From positions 1 to 38,483 of the IMG/VR virus record IMGVR_UViG_3300042938_000893: 38,483 bases of DNA; one strand, written 5' to 3'. Shown here piece by piece: positions 37,989 through 38,483 of this stretch (positions within the stretch are counted from its first letter, which is position 1; every line of letters starts with the position of its first letter). Origin of the DNA: a virus. Position numbers and translations under genes: made by a program. Below the pieces are notes generated by a model, which worked only from the letters and a program-made list of their open reading frames with translations, did no database searches and was not told where the DNA came from.

Positions 37989-38483
37989 TTATAATCCAGA
38001 TGGAGTGGCTGATACGGTTTTTGGAGTATATCCTGAAGGGATTGTCGATTTGCCACCGGTTGTTTGCGGTCGAGTGCTGTATCCTTGATAAGCCTGGCCG
38101 GCGATCTGTCCAATATTGGACACTAATTGAGCATTGCCCTGCGCCTTGATTGCCGCTGACTGCTGCTCGCCCATTGCCAGAAGCGATTGACCTTCATACG
38201 ACAACTGTCGCTGAGACAGATCTGCCATGTGCTGCTGGTCGCTCAGTTCAGTCTGCTGCTTTGCCCATGTATCTGCCTCCAGTGACAGGCTTGTGCCGGT
38301 TCCGAGTGTCGCTCCGCTTGCCGCCATTGCCGCTGTCTGCTGCGCTCTAAACCTAGCCTGCTCAGTGACTGCTCGACGTTGGTTCTCTTCGTTCTGTTGC
38401 GCCTGACGAATCTGCTCCTGACCAATAGCCTTGTTCTGCGCTTCGGCATTGAGTTCTGCCTGCTTTGCAGCGGTTCTTGATGC
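37989..38483 (-). CDS. Internal virion protein, gp14-like, C-terminal part (continues at 277)
   Basis: The second part of the 214-residue protein that begins at 277. In this window the frame enters at 38483 without a start. The ATG at 38327 is internal. The sequence is a Gln/Ala/Glu-rich helix (EQARFRAQQTAAMAASGATL), then a second helical segment with QQHMADLSQRQLSYEGQS and a Gly/Ser/Thr/Pro-rich tail. The alanine-glutamine helix and membrane-prone N-terminus suit a pore-forming ejected protein. Confidence 0.72.
   Translation of the reverse strand, partial: ASRTAAKQAELNAEAQNKAIGQEQIRQAQQNEENQRRAVTEQARFRAQQTAAMAASGATLGTGTSLSLEADTWAKQQTELSDQQHMADLSQRQLSYEGQSLLAMGEQQSAAIKAQGNAQLVSNIGQIAGQAYQGYSTRPQTTGGKSTIPSGYTPKTVSATPSGL
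38357..38483. repeat. Exact terminal direct repeat, right copy
   Basis: Identical to bases 1-127. See the left copy for the reading as a 127-base assembly overlap. Confidence 0.93.

Noticed and set aside
1-38483. Integrase or lysogeny module
   Set aside because: No tyrosine or serine recombinase motifs, no CI/Cro-like pair and no attachment site were found; the single small HTH protein is not enough evidence.

Overview
The window is the complete genome of one tailed phage, probably a podovirus, assembled as a circle. The first 127 bases are repeated exactly at the end, so the unique sequence is 38,356 bp. One gene runs across the artificial ends. Every convincing protein gene lies on the minus strand, so transcription runs from high to low coordinates around the circle. 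I see no tRNA, integrase, RNA polymerase or DNA polymerase. The phage must use host polymerases, and a lytic or undetermined lifestyle fits best. The host cannot be named from the sequence. Many genes lack a Shine-Dalgarno sequence and start after a CA-rich leader of the type TAACACAAC-ATG, which points to a host lineage with weak Shine-Dalgarno dependence.

Layout in the direction of transcription: (1) about 21.5 to 12.4 kb is the early and replication block: a small membrane protein, a RecT-like annealing protein, a Cas4/RecB-like nuclease, a zinc protein, a RusA resolvase, a small HTH protein, SSB, several unknown proteins, a C5-cytosine methyltransferase with a long second reading frame inside it, a DUF1376 replication protein and a DnaB-type helicase. 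(2) 12.4 to 4.6 kb is packaging and head: small and large terminase, portal, scaffold, major capsid protein and a probable decoration protein. (3) 4.5 to 0 kb and, across the junction, 38.4 to 26.5 kb is the tail tube and the injected core proteins. These are gp11-like and gp12-like tubular proteins, a GNAT-like protein, a gp14-like membrane protein, a 519-aa core protein and a 3305-aa polyvalent protein that takes about a quarter of the genome. (4) 26.4 to 21.5 kb is host contact and lysis: FN3, fibre and LamG proteins, two or three small membrane proteins, an M15 peptidase endolysin and two tiny genes.

The organisation resembles T7-like virions (portal, scaffold, capsid, gp11, gp12, gp14, gp15, gp16) without the T7 polymerase module, combined with a RecT/RusA/SSB/DnaB replication set.

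The most unusual parts are: a 774-bp gene-free block between scaffold and capsid packed with nested hairpins (a candidate structured RNA); a palindrome TTCTCA-N4-TGAGAA found only ahead of three structural transcription units; a methyltransferase gene that is open and family-like in two frames over about 1 kb; a probable -1 frameshift joining a C-terminal phage ABA-sandwich-like piece; and three unlisted tiny genes packed by ATGA or TAAC-ATG junctions.
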